DNA of 64,000 nucleotides, taken from the NCBI GenBank assembly GCA_024686335.1, contig JAILCI010000044.1:62001-126000 (forward strand). The letters run 5' to 3'. Below the pieces are notes generated by a model that saw nothing but the letters and a program-made list of their open reading frames with translations, did no database searches and had not been told where the DNA came from. A program made the translations under genes and the position numbers. Positions 23,751 to 34,126 of this stretch are shown piece by piece. How positions within the stretch are numbered: position 1 is the stretch's first letter; each line of letters opens with the position of its first letter. The stretch is from Bacteroidales bacterium (GTDB lineage: Bacteria > Bacteroidota > Bacteroidia > Bacteroidales > WCHB1-69).

Positions 23751-26591
23751 TTACAAAACGATATTGATAATACGTTTCGGAACAACGATGATCTTTTTAG
23801 GTGTTTTGCCATCGAGCCATTTCTGCACACCTTCATCGGCCATCAAGATGGGTTCGATCTCTTTCAGGGTGTACGTCACCGGGAAGGTCATTTTAAGACG
23901 CATCTTGCCGTTAAAGGAGACAGGATAGGTAAAGTCACTCTCCTGCATGTAAGACTCGTCATAGACCGGGAAAGAGGCGTTGACGATGGAATCGGTGTGA
24001 CCCAACAGAGACCAAAGTTCTTCAGCAACGTGAGGTGCATATGCAGAAATTAAGATACAGAGAGGCTCCAGAATCTTACGCTTGTTGCACTTGGCATCGG
24101 CCAACTCGTTGGCACAGATCATGAAGGCACTCACAGCAGTATTGAAGGAGAATTTTTCATTATCCTCCTCAATCTTCTTGATGGTCTTGTGCAATGTCTT
24201 GTATTCGGCACGTGTCGGTTCGTCATCGTTTACAATCCACTCGCCCTCAGCATTGTGGAAGAGGCGCCAGAACTTCTTGATGAAGCGGAAAACACCCTCA
24301 ATACCATTGGTGTCCCAAGGTTTTGCCATCTCAACAGGGCCCAAGAACATTTCATACATACGAAGTGTATCTGCACCGTATTTCTCCACGAGGTCATCGG
24401 GGTTCTGGACATTGTATTTTGACTTGGACATCTTTTCGACCTCCCAGCCGCAGATGTACTTACCGTCTTCGAGGATAAACTCAGCATCCTCAAATTCGGG
24501 CATCCATTTCCGGAATGCATCGATATCCAAAACATCATTGTGGACGATATTGATATCGGCATGGATAGGAGTCACTTCGTAATCTTTTTTCAATCCTGCG
24601 GAGACATATTTATTTGTTCCCACAATACGATATACAAAGTTGGAACGTCCTTGAATCATACCTTGGTTGATCAGTTTGTGGAACGGTTCCTCCTCGCAAG
24701 AAAGACCGATGTCGAACAAGAACTTATTCCAGAAACGGGAATAGATCAGGTGACCGGTAGCATGCTCCGCACCACCAACGTAAAGATCCACATTGCGCCA
24801 ATATTGGTTAGCTTCCTTAGAGAAATACTCCTTGTCGTTATGAGGATCCATATAACGGAGATAATAACCGGAAGAACCGGCGAAACCAGGCATAGTGTTA
24901 TACTCTTTCTGGTATCCCTTATAGGTCCAATCTTTAGCGCGTGCCAAGGGCGGCTCGCCAGTCTCTGTAGGCTGGAATTTGTCCACCTCAGGAAGTTCTA
25001 CGGGAAGTTCATCCACAGGAATGGTATAGGGCATACCATCTTTGTAATATATCGGGAACGGTTCGCCCCAGTAGCGCTGACGGCTGAAGATAGCGTCGCG
25101 CAGACGATAGTTGACAGTCCCGTAGCCAATTCCCATCTCATTAATCTTATTGATGATAGCCTTGCCGGCGGACTTCACGTCCATACCGTTGATAAAGTCG
25201 GAATTGACGCAAACGCCCGTCTTGCTGTCGAGGGATTCAGTCCAAGTTTCAGGATCACTGACCTCATCAAGAGAGGGAGCCACGACCTGGAGGATAGGCA
25301 AGTTGAAATGTTTTGCAAAAGCAAAGTCACGGCTATCATGAGCTGGCACAGCCATAATGGCGCCAGTACCATAGTCGGAGAGTACATAATCACTGACCCA
25401 AATAGGAATGTTTTCGCCACTGATTGGGTTCACAGCGAAAGCGCCGGTAAAGACGCCGCTAACCTTCTTAACCTCAGCCTGACGTTCACGTTCAGAACGG
25501 TTCTTAGCCCAAGTAACGTATTCCTCAACCTCAGCTTTTTGCTCTGGAGTGGTAATAGCGGAAATCATCTCATGTTCAGGACATAGAACCATGAAGGTAA
25601 CGCCATAGATGGTGTCGGGACGTGTGGTGAAGATTTCGAAGGCTGGCTCATTTTGGACTCCTTCCCATTGGCCCATATAGACATCCTTCCAGTCTGGTGC
25701 TTCAGCGTCCACCTTGGCTAGCGGAAACCAGACGGCAGCGCCCTCGCTTCGTCCGATCCAGTTACGCTGGATCTCTTTCAGGGAGTCGGTCCACTCTACC
25801 TTATCGAGACCTTTCAACAGACGCTCAGCATAAGCAGAAACACGCAAAATCCATTGGCGCATCAGCTTGCGCTCCACGGGGAAACCGCCACGCACGGAGA
25901 GACCGTTAACGACCTCATCGTTAGCGAGAACTGTACCCAACTCGGGGCACCAATTCACCCATGTGTCAGCCAAATAAGCCAAACGGTAGTTCATCAGAAT
26001 TTCCTGTTGACGTTTTTCATCGGCAGCATTCCATTCTTCAGCCGTAAAGAAAATCTCTTCAGAACAAGCAACATTCAGGTCTTCGGAACCATTTTTGCTG
26101 AAATGTTCCACAAGAGCACTAATAGGCATAGCCTTGTCGGCAGAATTATCATAGTAGGAGTTGAACAACTGTATAAAGGTCCATTGCGTCCATTTGTAAT
26201 AGTCGGGGTCGCAAGTTCTGAACTCACGGTCCCAGTCGTATGAGAAACCTATCTTGTCGAGTTGTTCACGATAACGGTTTACATTTTTTTCAGTCGTGAT
26301 AGCCGGATGTTGGCCCGTCTGAATAGCGTATTGCTCAGCAGGCAGACCGAAGGCATCGTAACCCATCGGGTGTAACACATTGAAGCCCTTTTGACGTTTA
26401 AAACGAGAGTAGATATCAGATGCGATGTAACCCAGCGGGTGACCCACATGCAAACCTGCACCAGAGGGATAAGGAAACATATCCAACACATAGTATTTTG
26501 GTTTCTGAGGATCTATCTCGGTCTTATAAACCTTTTTTTCTTTCCATATCTTTTGCCATTTGGCCTCAATCTCTTGAAAATTGTATTCCAT
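23751..26591 (-). CDS. leuS: Leucyl-tRNA synthetase
   Basis: A 946-residue class I aminoacyl-tRNA synthetase that charges tRNA-Leu. Motifs: [17 protein letters not shown] as the HIGH signature near residue 48, the editing (CP1) domain with [14 protein letters not shown] and [15 protein letters not shown], and KMSKSKYN as the KMSKS loop. The C-terminal anticodon-binding domain is present and the length is normal for Bacteroidetes. The gene begins 28 bases after the stop of the giant T9SS protein and no promoter box was seen in that gap, so its promoter either lies within the upstream gene or the genes share a transcript. Confidence 0.97.
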   Translation of the reverse strand: MEYNFQEIEAKWQKIWKEKKVYKTEIDPQKPKYYVLDMFPYPSGAGLHVGHPLGYIASDIYSRFKRQKGFNVLHPMGYDAFGLPAEQYAIQTGQHPAITTEKNVNRYREQLDKIGFSYDWDREFRTCDPDYYKWTQWTFIQLFNSYYDNSADKAMPISALVEHFSKNGSEDLNVACSEEIFFTAEEWNAADEKRQQEILMNYRLAYLADTWVNWCPELGTVLANDEVVNGLSVRGGFPVERKLMRQWILRVSAYAERLLKGLDKVEWTDSLKEIQRNWIGRSEGAAVWFPLAKVDAEAPDWKDVYMGQWEGVQNEPAFEIFTTRPDTIYGVTFMVLCPEHEMISAITTPEQKAEVEEYVTWAKNRSERERQAEVKKVSGVFTGAFAVNPISGENIPIWVSDYVLSDYGTGAIMAVPAHDSRDFAFAKHFNLPILQVVAPSLDEVSDPETWTESLDSKTGVCVNSDFINGMDVKSAGKAIINKINEMGIGYGTVNYRLRDAIFSRQRYWGEPFPIYYKDGMPYTIPVDELPVELPEVDKFQPTETGEPPLARAKDWTYKGYQKEYNTMPGFAGSSGYYLRYMDPHNDKEYFSKEANQYWRNVDLYVGGAEHATGHLIYSRFWNKFLFDIGLSCEEEPFHKLINQGMIQGRSNFVYRIVGTNKYVSAGLKKDYEVTPIHADINIVHNDVLDIDAFRKWMPEFEDAEFILEDGKYICGWEVEKMSKSKYNVQNPDDLVEKYGADTLRMYEMFLGPVEMAKPWDTNGIEGVFRFIKKFWRLFHNAEGEWIVNDDEPTRAEYKTLHKTIKKIEEDNEKFSFNTAVSAFMICANELADAKCNKRKILEPLCILISAYAPHVAEELWSLLGHTDSIVNASFPVYDESYMQESDFTYPVSFNGKMRLKMTFPVTYTLKEIEPILMADEGVQKWLDGKTPKKIIVVPKRIINIVL

Positions 26592-26619
26592 TGTTTATTA
26601 GACAGTTTTAATTCTATGA

Positions 26620-29600
26620 TTATTTCTTGATGATGATTTTTCTAACATCGATAGTATTCTTGTTGTTATCCAGGCAGCGTACATAGTAAACACCAGCTGC
26701 ATACTGGCTGCAAGTGAAGTTGATATCCTCACTATTTGCCGGGATAGACTCCAATGTACGACCAAGGTTGTCAACCAAAGTAACATAAGCCACGTCCGTA
26801 GTTGCTTCTGCAATGTGGACGGTTAACACATCTTGTACTGGGTTCGGGTAGATCAGAATCTGAGTCTCGTTTACATATTCTTCCACACTTACGCCACAGG
26901 AGATGGTAATAGACTTCTCAACAAAACCACAATTATTGATTGCGCGAGCAGTCAAAGTACCATTACCGTTTGAGTTAATCTGCAAGAAGGCAGAGCTAAC
27001 GTTGTTGTCGGTGAGAACCCACTGCGGATGAGTGACACGCCATTCGTAACGGGTCACATCGTTAGCCGTCACGGAGTACATATAAGAACCGTAGGTGATA
27101 ATATTGGTATTACCGGAGATCTCGCCCACAATGGTAGGCAGCGGTTTAACTGTCAGCAACAAGTTAATAACGCTATCACAGCCAAACTGGCTCTGCAAAT
27201 GAAGAGTGTGAACGAAAGTACCAGCTTCAGACTGCTCAGGAAGGTTAAAGCCATTAGCAGCATAAGGCTGACCTTGACAAATCTCGTCGGAGACATTAAC
27301 CTGATAAGTCTCATGAACATTAACCTGAATGGAAGTAGTATTCTGACAGCCATTGTCAGCAGTCACAGTCAATGTGTATAGATTGCTTGCTGCAGTATCA
27401 AGAACAATTGCTTGAGTAGAATCACCCGTACTCCATGCATAATGAGTAGCATTAGTTGAAGCATACAATGTGGTAGATGAGCCTTCGCAATAATCGGTCT
27501 GACCAACTACAGAGACGTAAGGTACAGGCAAAGAGGTAACGTCCAAGCTAACACTGGAAGAACAACCATACTGGTTAGTACCTGTAACACTATACTGACC
27601 ACCCGTATTGATGGTTATGTTATCAGTTGTAGTACCATCATTCCAGAGGTATGATGTGGCGCCGGTAGCTGTCAATGTTTGAGTCTGGTTAGAGCAGAAA
27701 CTTGAGCTGCCCAAGATAGACATCACTGGAACTGGGTTCACATTAAGTGTGACAGTCTCGGAAGCCTGACAACCGTTTGCAGCTGTAGCCAAAACAGTAT
27801 AGTTGCCATTGTCAGAAGCCTGAATATTGGAAGAGGTAGAACCATTATTCCAGAGATAAGAGAAACCACCAGTAGCCGTCAGTGTTGTGGATTCACCTTG
27901 ACAGATGGTCAGGTTACCGGCAATCTGAACGTCAGGCAATGCTTTCACCGTCAAAGTGCGGGAAGCTGTTGCTGAGCAGCCCTGAGCATTAGTAGCAGTC
28001 ACAGTATAAACGGTGGTTGTCTGCGGCATTACAGAGATTGTTGCACCTACATCCTGAGTATTCCATGTATACTGAGCAGCTCCAGAAGCGGTCAATGTAG
28101 CCGTTTCGCCATTACAGATGCTATTATCACCAGTTATAGTAACTTCCGGTAGAGGAAGATGAGTGATATGAACTGAATCAGCACGTGAACAGCCCAAGGA
28201 GTTGGTGGCAGTCACGAAATAGGTGCCAGGATTAATGAGGGTTACTGTACTATTTGTCGAACCAGTAGACCACATGTAGTTATTACCACCCGTAACAGTG
28301 ATAACAGCATTCTGGCCCTCGCAAACGGAGGTGCTACCAGAGAAGTTGATAGAAGGAAGCACTTTGACCGTCACCGTTGCAGAGGCGGTAGCGCTACAAC
28401 CATATACAGAGGTAACTGTCACAGCATAAGAAGTGGTATTAGTAGGATAGATTGCAATATCGGGAGCAGCAGTACCATTAGACCAAACATAGGTGCTACC
28501 ACCGGATGCTGTAAGGATAGAAACCTCACCACGGCAAACGGAAGTGTTACCCGTAATAACAGGAACAGGTAGCGGATGAACAACTAAATGATCACTTGCG
28601 GATGTAGAGCATCCATACTCATTTGTTGCCGTCACCGTGTAAACAGCGGCTGAATCAACTGTCAAGTGGTTACCAGATGCACCGTTAGACCATGAATAGG
28701 TAATATTGGGCAGATTTGGCAACGTATATGTATAACTTTGACCTTCACAGATGTCGTGCTGTAAGCCAAAGGACAATGTCGGAAGTTCGTGAACCACTAC
28801 TGTTACAGAATCCACAGAATAGCATCCTGCAGCGTTGCTAACAGTCACCTTATAGGTACCAGCAGCATCAACACTGATTGACTGGGTAGTGCTGTTATTA
28901 GACCATTGATAGATATAACCGGCAGGAGCCGTGAGCGTGGTGCTCTGACCTTGACAGATACTAAGATCTCCGGAGATGTTAGCAGACGGAATTGTGCTAA
29001 TCTGAACATCATATGTAGCGGTGCCTGTACAACCATTAGCATCGGAAGCAGTCACTGTATAGGTGCCAGTGGTGGTCACAGTGTTTGTGTTACCAGAAAT
29101 ACCATTACTCCATTGATATGAGGTACCACCTGCAGCAGTCAAGACTATTGACTCGCCCTGGCATGCGACATGATTACCAGAGATTACAACTGTCGGATGT
29201 TGTGCCACAGTGATAGTCTTGTTGGCAGTAGCCGTACACCCGTTAGCATCGCTAACCAAGACGGTATACATCGTGTTCACCGTAGGAGAAACAGTGATGA
29301 TAGAGGTGGTTTGGCCTGTAGACCAGTTATATGAATTGCCAGGAGCTGAAATAGCATACATTGTAATAGACTCTCCAGCACAAGCAACATCGTTAGCAAG
29401 GATACTCAGTGAAGGTGTTGGGTTTACAATAACGGTTGCGGATGCTGTGGAAGAGCAGCCATTATTGCCCGTGACTGTAACCGTGTAAGTACCGGATGTA
29501 GTCACTGCATGATATGACTGGGTTGTAGCGTCATCCCAAAGGAATGAGACGCCGCCAGAAGCACGCAGCGTGGTAGTCTGACCCTGACAAATGGTAAGAG

Positions 29601-32600
29601 AACCATCAATCACTGCAGTCGGAACTGGACGAACCGTCATTTGATCGGTAGCTGAAGTGGAGCATCCATATTGGTTCGTAGCGGTCACGGAATAAGTGCC
29701 GGCAGTATTGACCGTCATCTCATTGCCAGTAGCGCCATTAGACCATGCATAGGTGATATTATCATTAGCAGGCAGTGTGTAGGTATAGGACTCGCCCTCG
29801 CAGATAGAGTGCTGCGTTCCAAAAGTGAGTGTCGGTTTGGCATGAACTGCTACGGTAGCTGTTCCAACGGCGGAACAACCGGAATTGTTGCTGACTGTCA
29901 CCGTATACGTACCAGAAGCATTGACCGTGATAGACTGGTCTGTGCTGTTGTTGGACCAGATGTATGAATAACCTGACGGAGCAGTCAAGGTAGTGCTTCC
30001 ACCTTGACAAATGCTAAGGTTTCCAGTGATATTAGCTGTAGGGATTGCACTTACTGCCAAGTTGAAAGAAGCAGTTCCTGTACATCCATTGGCATCGGTA
30101 GCTGTTACGGAATAGGTACCTGAGTTAGAAGCTTGGATGGCATTGGATGTGCTGCCGTTATTCCAGAGATATGAAACACCGCCTGCAGCAGACAAGACAG
30201 CAGTTGAGCCCTGACAAATGGAGGATGTGCCGGAAATGAAGATATTAGGAGACGGGGAAACCGTAATGGTCGTGCTTGCCGTGTTCGTACATCCGTTGGC
30301 ATCGGTCACAAGGACTGTATACATACTGCTGGATGTTGGAGATACAGTTATGAACGAGGTGCTTTGGCCTGTGGACCAGTTATATGAATTACCTGCACCT
30401 GAGATAGCATAGATGGAAACAGACTGACCTTGACATAGATTCTCATTAGCAAGGAGGGTCAAGGACGGTGTTGGATTCACAACCACAGTAGCAGAGACAG
30501 CGGCGCTACAACCGTTATTGCCGGTAGCGGTCACCACATAGGTTCCAGAGTTGGAAACCGTCAGAATAGCTTGTGTGGAGCCATCATCCCATTGATATGT
30601 AACACCACCATTGGCACGCAATGTGGTAGTAGATCCTTGGCAGATAGAGAGTGAACCTGTGATGCTCGGAGTAGGAAGAGCATATTGGGTCACATTTGCC
30701 TGAATTGTGCTATGGCAGCCCAAAGCATTGGTAACGGTGACCGTATATTGACCAGGAGCATCAATAGAAACACTCTCAGTAGTGCTTCCATCATACCATT
30801 GATAGGTGTAAGCCTCGTTGCCGGAAACCGTCAACGTAGTGCTTCCGTTCTCGCAGAAGAATCTGTTACCAACGATAGAAGCAGAGACCTGATGAGATAC
30901 CAAGGTAACTTGAGCCGTAGAAGAACAACCATGATTATCAGTACCCGTCACTGTATAGGTGCCAGCATATTGTGTTGTGATGGATTGTGTCAAATCTCCA
31001 GAGTTCCACTCATACTGGGATGCACCTGTAGCAGTAATCATAGTTGTGGAACCAACGCAGAAATCAGTTCTACCCAAGATTTGAATGGTTGGATTATTGT
31101 AGACTTTCAAATAACGACTCTCACTATTGGCACACCCATTGGCATCGGTAACGGTGACGGTATACAGACCTTCAGTACTTACTGAAATAGCGGATTCTGT
31201 GGAACCATTAGACCATGCATAATTGGTACCCGTACCTGAAACAGTGAAAGTGCTATTACTTCCATTACAAATCGTATCCTGACCAGAAATGTAGACAGCA
31301 GGTAGAGTATTGACCACAACAGTAACAAAGCCTTCACGAGCACAGTTCTGCTCACTGGTCACGGTAACGTGATAAGTCGTTGTAGTGCTAGGATAGACCT
31401 CAATAGTATCTTCGGTGCTGCCGTTATCCCACAGGTAAGAAGCGCCACCGGAAACGCTCAACTCAGCAGCACTACCCAAACAGATTTCGTCATCACCAGC
31501 AAATTCAATGACTGGATAGAAGGCGGAATCAACTGTGAAGGTTGCAATAGCTTGACAAGCATAAATGTCAGTCACCGTGACAACATAGGTTGCAGGGGTT
31601 TGGATGGTAATAATTTGTGAAGTGTCACCGGTATTCCAAACATAGGAATGATCAGCAGGATAAACTGTCAAGGCAGCAGTGTTGCCCTCGCAAAGATATT
31701 GATTACCCTCAATGTAGGGATCAATGTTAGGATGAACAACCAAATTGTAGAAATATACTGAGTCATAGCCAGGAATAGTAGACTCTGTCAGGAAAGCATA
31801 CAAACCGCCTTCAGTCAAAACACTGTCAGCGAAGGTGTAAGGAAGTTCAGAAGGACAAATCTCTTGATAGAGGGTATCAGGGCTATAAACTGCAGGAATA
31901 ACTTCCAGATGAATCGGTTGCAAGCTATCACAGCCGTCAACAGTCTGGTAAGCCATAACGTAGTCGCCAGCCTCATACATCAACAAAGTGTCATATTCCA
32001 AAGGAAGTTCAATCTCATGCAGAGTATAACTGAGAGTGTCCAATATGTAAGCAGGCAGATGTGAAAGGATGACCGTCACAACGCTGTCGCCGCCAACAGA
32101 ATTAGGCAGGTAGAAGTTATAACTACCAGCTTCCGTAAGGGCTGAATCTTGATAGATATAGGGCACATTGGAGCATGTGGTCACTTCAACAGTGTCATAC
32201 ACGCTCGGCATGGTTACAACAGTCACATTACGGAAAATGTCGCAGCCACCTGCAGTGTCAGGATAAACCACATCATAAGTTCCTTCAGACGCAATCTCAG
32301 TATCTCCGTATACGAATGGATACCAACTTGCACCAACAGGAAGAGTGATGGTATCAGAAGGATTATCGACCAGTGTGATAGTCAAGTAGGTGGTCAAACT
32401 GTCACAACCATAAATTGAAGGAGTGTGGACCACAAAATCACCAGGGGTAATATAAGTCTCGTGTGTGACAGGGTCTTCATAAGGCATACGATTCTGACAA
32501 ACCTCTAAAGTATCATATTCCACAACAGAATATTCAGGATGAACAGTAAAGACAATCTGTGTAGTAGTATCACAACCTGTCACGAGCACTGCGAATGTAG

Positions 32601-33477
32601 TGTCAGCAGACAATGAAAGTCCTTCATAATCATAGGGAAGTTCAGCATTACAAACATCGATACGGATAGTGTCCACATAGTCAATGATAGAGACATTCAG
32701 CACATAGATATCGTGACAGGATGACTGTGTCCCGTCAAAAGAATAGACGTAAGTGCCAGCCTCATTGATAGTGAAAAGTGTTGAATCTGAAGCATCAACA
32801 GAATCTACAACAGTCCATGACACAAATCCTGTAGAATCGACAAGGGTATCCAGCACTAAAGGCATATTAAGACTGCATACATTGAAATCCAGAGTATCCG
32901 TGGCAAAAGGATTGGTAGCCAGTTTAAGCAACAGATGCAAGCTATCGCAACCTGCCTGTGTCTGATACGATACATCGTAAACACCTGGATGATCAAAGAT
33001 ATGATCTTCATCCAATTGATACGGAAAATCCTCGGAGCAGATGCTCACCGACACAGTGTCATGCAAATCATATGAAGGAATGTAATGTACATCAACATAA
33101 AGTGTGCTATCGCATCCATACATGTTGGTATAAGTCAATTCATACACTCCCGTATCTGTCAGCAAAACATCATTGAAAAAGACAGGGAGACTTCCGAGAC
33201 ATGGAGTAAGATAGACAGTGCTATCAGAAGTGGGAAGAGCGCTAACAATATACAAAGTCGCAGTGGAATCTTCCGTCTCGGGGTCATATTTTACCACAGT
33301 ATAGCTACCGGGGGCATCAAAACTCTGATGGTCGACAACAACAGGAAAAGCATTATCACATGCCTCCAATTCGACAGTGTCAGACACTTGGATTCTAGCA
33401 TCCTGGGCTGACATGTTCAACCATGCAAACATCACGATTATGATGCTACAAATAACAGTTTTTAAAGTTGCTTTCAT
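26620..33477 (-). CDS. Giant T9SS-exported protein with tandem PKD/Ig-like modules
   Basis: A 2285-residue secreted protein. After the signal peptide (ending WLNMSAQ) come about ten repeats of one type (pattern ICSEDFPYQL...GCDSLHLLL), then 21 Ig/PKD-like modules of about 70 residues each (ITGSLSICQG, YQWDDGSTQ, GTYVVTATGNNGCS), then one more module of the first type, a short Ig-like segment, and a T9SS type A sorting domain (IYPNPVQDVLTVHI, GVYYVRCLDN). Modules 6-10 and 11-15 of the second type repeat in the same order, showing a block duplication of about 1.05 kb. Probably a surface adhesin or filament; no catalytic motif. Promoter box at 33518-33525. Confidence 0.9.
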   Translation of the reverse strand: MKATLKTVICSIIIVMFAWLNMSAQDARIQVSDTVELEACDNAFPVVVDHQSFDAPGSYTVVKYDPETEDSTATLYIVSALPTSDSTVYLTPCLGSLPVFFNDVLLTDTGVYELTYTNMYGCDSTLYVDVHYIPSYDLHDTVSVSICSEDFPYQLDEDHIFDHPGVYDVSYQTQAGCDSLHLLLKLATNPFATDTLDFNVCSLNMPLVLDTLVDSTGFVSWTVVDSVDASDSTLFTINEAGTYVYSFDGTQSSCHDIYVLNVSIIDYVDTIRIDVCNAELPYDYEGLSLSADTTFAVLVTGCDTTTQIVFTVHPEYSVVEYDTLEVCQNRMPYEDPVTHETYITPGDFVVHTPSIYGCDSLTTYLTITLVDNPSDTITLPVGASWYPFVYGDTEIASEGTYDVVYPDTAGGCDIFRNVTVVTMPSVYDTVEVTTCSNVPYIYQDSALTEAGSYNFYLPNSVGGDSVVTVILSHLPAYILDTLSYTLHEIELPLEYDTLLMYEAGDYVMAYQTVDGCDSLQPIHLEVIPAVYSPDTLYQEICPSELPYTFADSVLTEGGLYAFLTESTIPGYDSVYFYNLVVHPNIDPYIEGNQYLCEGNTAALTVYPADHSYVWNTGDTSQIITIQTPATYVVTVTDIYACQAIATFTVDSAFYPVIEFAGDDEICLGSAAELSVSGGASYLWDNGSTEDTIEVYPSTTTTYHVTVTSEQNCAREGFVTVVVNTLPAVYISGQDTICNGSNSTFTVSGTGTNYAWSNGSTESAISVSTEGLYTVTVTDANGCANSESRYLKVYNNPTIQILGRTDFCVGSTTMITATGASQYEWNSGDLTQSITTQYAGTYTVTGTDNHGCSSTAQVTLVSHQVSASIVGNRFFCENGSTTLTVSGNEAYTYQWYDGSTTESVSIDAPGQYTVTVTNALGCHSTIQANVTQYALPTPSITGSLSICQGSTTTLRANGGVTYQWDDGSTQAILTVSNSGTYVVTATGNNGCSAAVSATVVVNPTPSLTLLANENLCQGQSVSIYAISGAGNSYNWSTGQSTSFITVSPTSSSMYTVLVTDANGCTNTASTTITVSPSPNIFISGTSSICQGSTAVLSAAGGVSYLWNNGSTSNAIQASNSGTYSVTATDANGCTGTASFNLAVSAIPTANITGNLSICQGGSTTLTAPSGYSYIWSNNSTDQSITVNASGTYTVTVSNNSGCSAVGTATVAVHAKPTLTFGTQHSICEGESYTYTLPANDNITYAWSNGATGNEMTVNTAGTYSVTATNQYGCSTSATDQMTVRPVPTAVIDGSLTICQGQTTTLRASGGVSFLWDDATTQSYHAVTTSGTYTVTVTGNNGCSSTASATVIVNPTPSLSILANDVACAGESITMYAISAPGNSYNWSTGQTTSIITVSPTVNTMYTVLVSDANGCTATANKTITVAQHPTVVISGNHVACQGESIVLTAAGGTSYQWSNGISGNTNTVTTTGTYTVTASDANGCTGTATYDVQISTIPSANISGDLSICQGQSTTLTAPAGYIYQWSNNSTTQSISVDAAGTYKVTVSNAAGCYSVDSVTVVVHELPTLSFGLQHDICEGQSYTYTLPNLPNITYSWSNGASGNHLTVDSAAVYTVTATNEYGCSTSASDHLVVHPLPVPVITGNTSVCRGEVSILTASGGSTYVWSNGTAAPDIAIYPTNTTSYAVTVTSVYGCSATASATVTVKVLPSINFSGSTSVCEGQNAVITVTGGNNYMWSTGSTNSTVTLINPGTYFVTATNSLGCSRADSVHITHLPLPEVTITGDNSICNGETATLTASGAAQYTWNTQDVGATISVMPQTTTVYTVTATNAQGCSATASRTLTVKALPDVQIAGNLTICQGESTTLTATGGFSYLWNNGSTSSNIQASDNGNYTVLATAANGCQASETVTLNVNPVPVMSILGSSSFCSNQTQTLTATGATSYLWNDGTTTDNITINTGGQYSVTGTNQYGCSSSVSLDVTSLPVPYVSVVGQTDYCEGSSTTLYASTNATHYAWSTGDSTQAIVLDTAASNLYTLTVTADNGCQNTTSIQVNVHETYQVNVSDEICQGQPYAANGFNLPEQSEAGTFVHTLHLQSQFGCDSVINLLLTVKPLPTIVGEISGNTNIITYGSYMYSVTANDVTRYEWRVTHPQWVLTDNNVSSAFLQINSNGNGTLTARAINNCGFVEKSITISCGVSVEEYVNETQILIYPNPVQDVLTVHIAEATTDVAYVTLVDNLGRTLESIPANSEDINFTCSQYAAGVYYVRCLDNNKNTIDVRKIIIKK
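28553..30662 (-). repeat. Tandem duplication of a five-module block inside the giant protein
   Basis: The module starts ITGSLSIC, LLANENLC, ISGTSSIC, ITGNLSIC, FGTQHSIC are followed by the same series IDGSLTIC, ILANDVAC, ISGNHVAC, ISGDLSIC, FGLQHDIC. At DNA level the shared segment gaccagttatatgaatt recurs at about 29322 and 30374, an offset near 1052 bases. The two copies are about 29608-30662 and 28553-29607. Confidence 0.75.
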
Positions 33478-33517
33478 ATCTTTAATTTAATAAATACTCT
33501 AATACAAAATAAGGGTG

Positions 33518-33525
33518 CAAAAATA
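33518..33525 (-). promoter_or_regulatory. -7 box TATTTTTG for the giant protein
   Basis: Perfect TAnnTTTG on the minus strand, 41 bases before the start at 33477. Confidence 0.6.
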
Positions 33526-33561
33526 CGATTTTTATGATATTTATAATAAGTTGAAAATTAT

Positions 33562-33569
33562 TATTTTTG
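33562..33569 (+). promoter_or_regulatory. -7 box TATTTTTG for the AMP-binding fragment-DUF6427-rnhB unit
   Basis: Perfect TAnnTTTG on the plus strand, 20 bases before the start at 33589, divergent from the giant-protein promoter. Confidence 0.65.
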
Positions 33570-33588
33570 CACGCAAAATTTAACCTTT

Positions 33589-34125
33589 ATGTTCACGACA
33601 TCTGTCATCGCTCCATTTCTAAAAAAGGTCAGGTTGCAACCCAATGAGACCTGTTTGGAAATCGGCGACCACAAATATACCAACGCTGCTTTCATCCAGT
33701 ATATTGCTCCGATAATGAACGAGTTAGACACCTTAACTGGCGATACAGTAATGTTGTTGATGGAGGAAGATGTGCAATCCTACGCTGCATTGTTTGCCTG
33801 CATGTTATCTGGTAAAATCGTGGTGCCAATTTCTACGGCCTGGACAGCAGCCCAAGTTGAGCAGGTTAGCCAGACAGTGCAATCTGGAGTTCTGCTTTCG
33901 CATGAACGGATGCAATATTATTTCCGGATGACAGTTGATGATGCCGTTTGCCGCATAGACAACGGTCTCTATCATTTTAATGACGAGCAACCAATGGTAA
34001 GGTGCATAACATTCAACAAAAATGAAGAGTTTCAGGAGCAGGTGTTCACCACTTCCGACATCATGAAGATAACTCCACCCCACCCTGTCCATCTCTTCCG
34101 TTTTTTCACTGATATGATTTCGTAA
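33589..34125 (+). CDS. Stand-alone N-terminal piece of an AMP-binding (acyl-CoA synthetase-like) enzyme
   Basis: A 178-residue protein. The stretch TCLEIGDHKYTNAAFI, DTVMLLMEEDVQSYAALFAC and MLSGKIVVPISTAWTAAQ matches the first part of the adenylate-forming enzyme fold (where acyl-CoA synthetases read roughly LTYxEL...GDxVxLxL...AxLAxxxAGxVxVPL). The ATP-binding signature, usually TSGTTGxPKG, and everything after it are absent. So it cannot be a working ligase by itself. It has a good promoter and its stop is one base from the next gene's ATG, so it is expressed; it may be a shrunken gene with a new role. Confidence 0.6.
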   Translation: MFTTSVIAPFLKKVRLQPNETCLEIGDHKYTNAAFIQYIAPIMNELDTLTGDTVMLLMEEDVQSYAALFACMLSGKIVVPISTAWTAAQVEQVSQTVQSGVLLSHERMQYYFRMTVDDAVCRIDNGLYHFNDEQPMVRCITFNKNEEFQEQVFTTSDIMKITPPHPVHLFRFFTDMIS

Positions 34126-34126
34126 T

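Noticed and set aside
24540-25586. 348-codon open frame opposite leuS
   Set aside because: Fully antisense to conserved synthetase sequence; no domain seen.
26620-33477. Possible CRISPR array in the highly repetitive giant gene
   Set aside because: Repeats are coding, about 210 bases long, variable and in one open frame; there are no short identical repeats with spacers.
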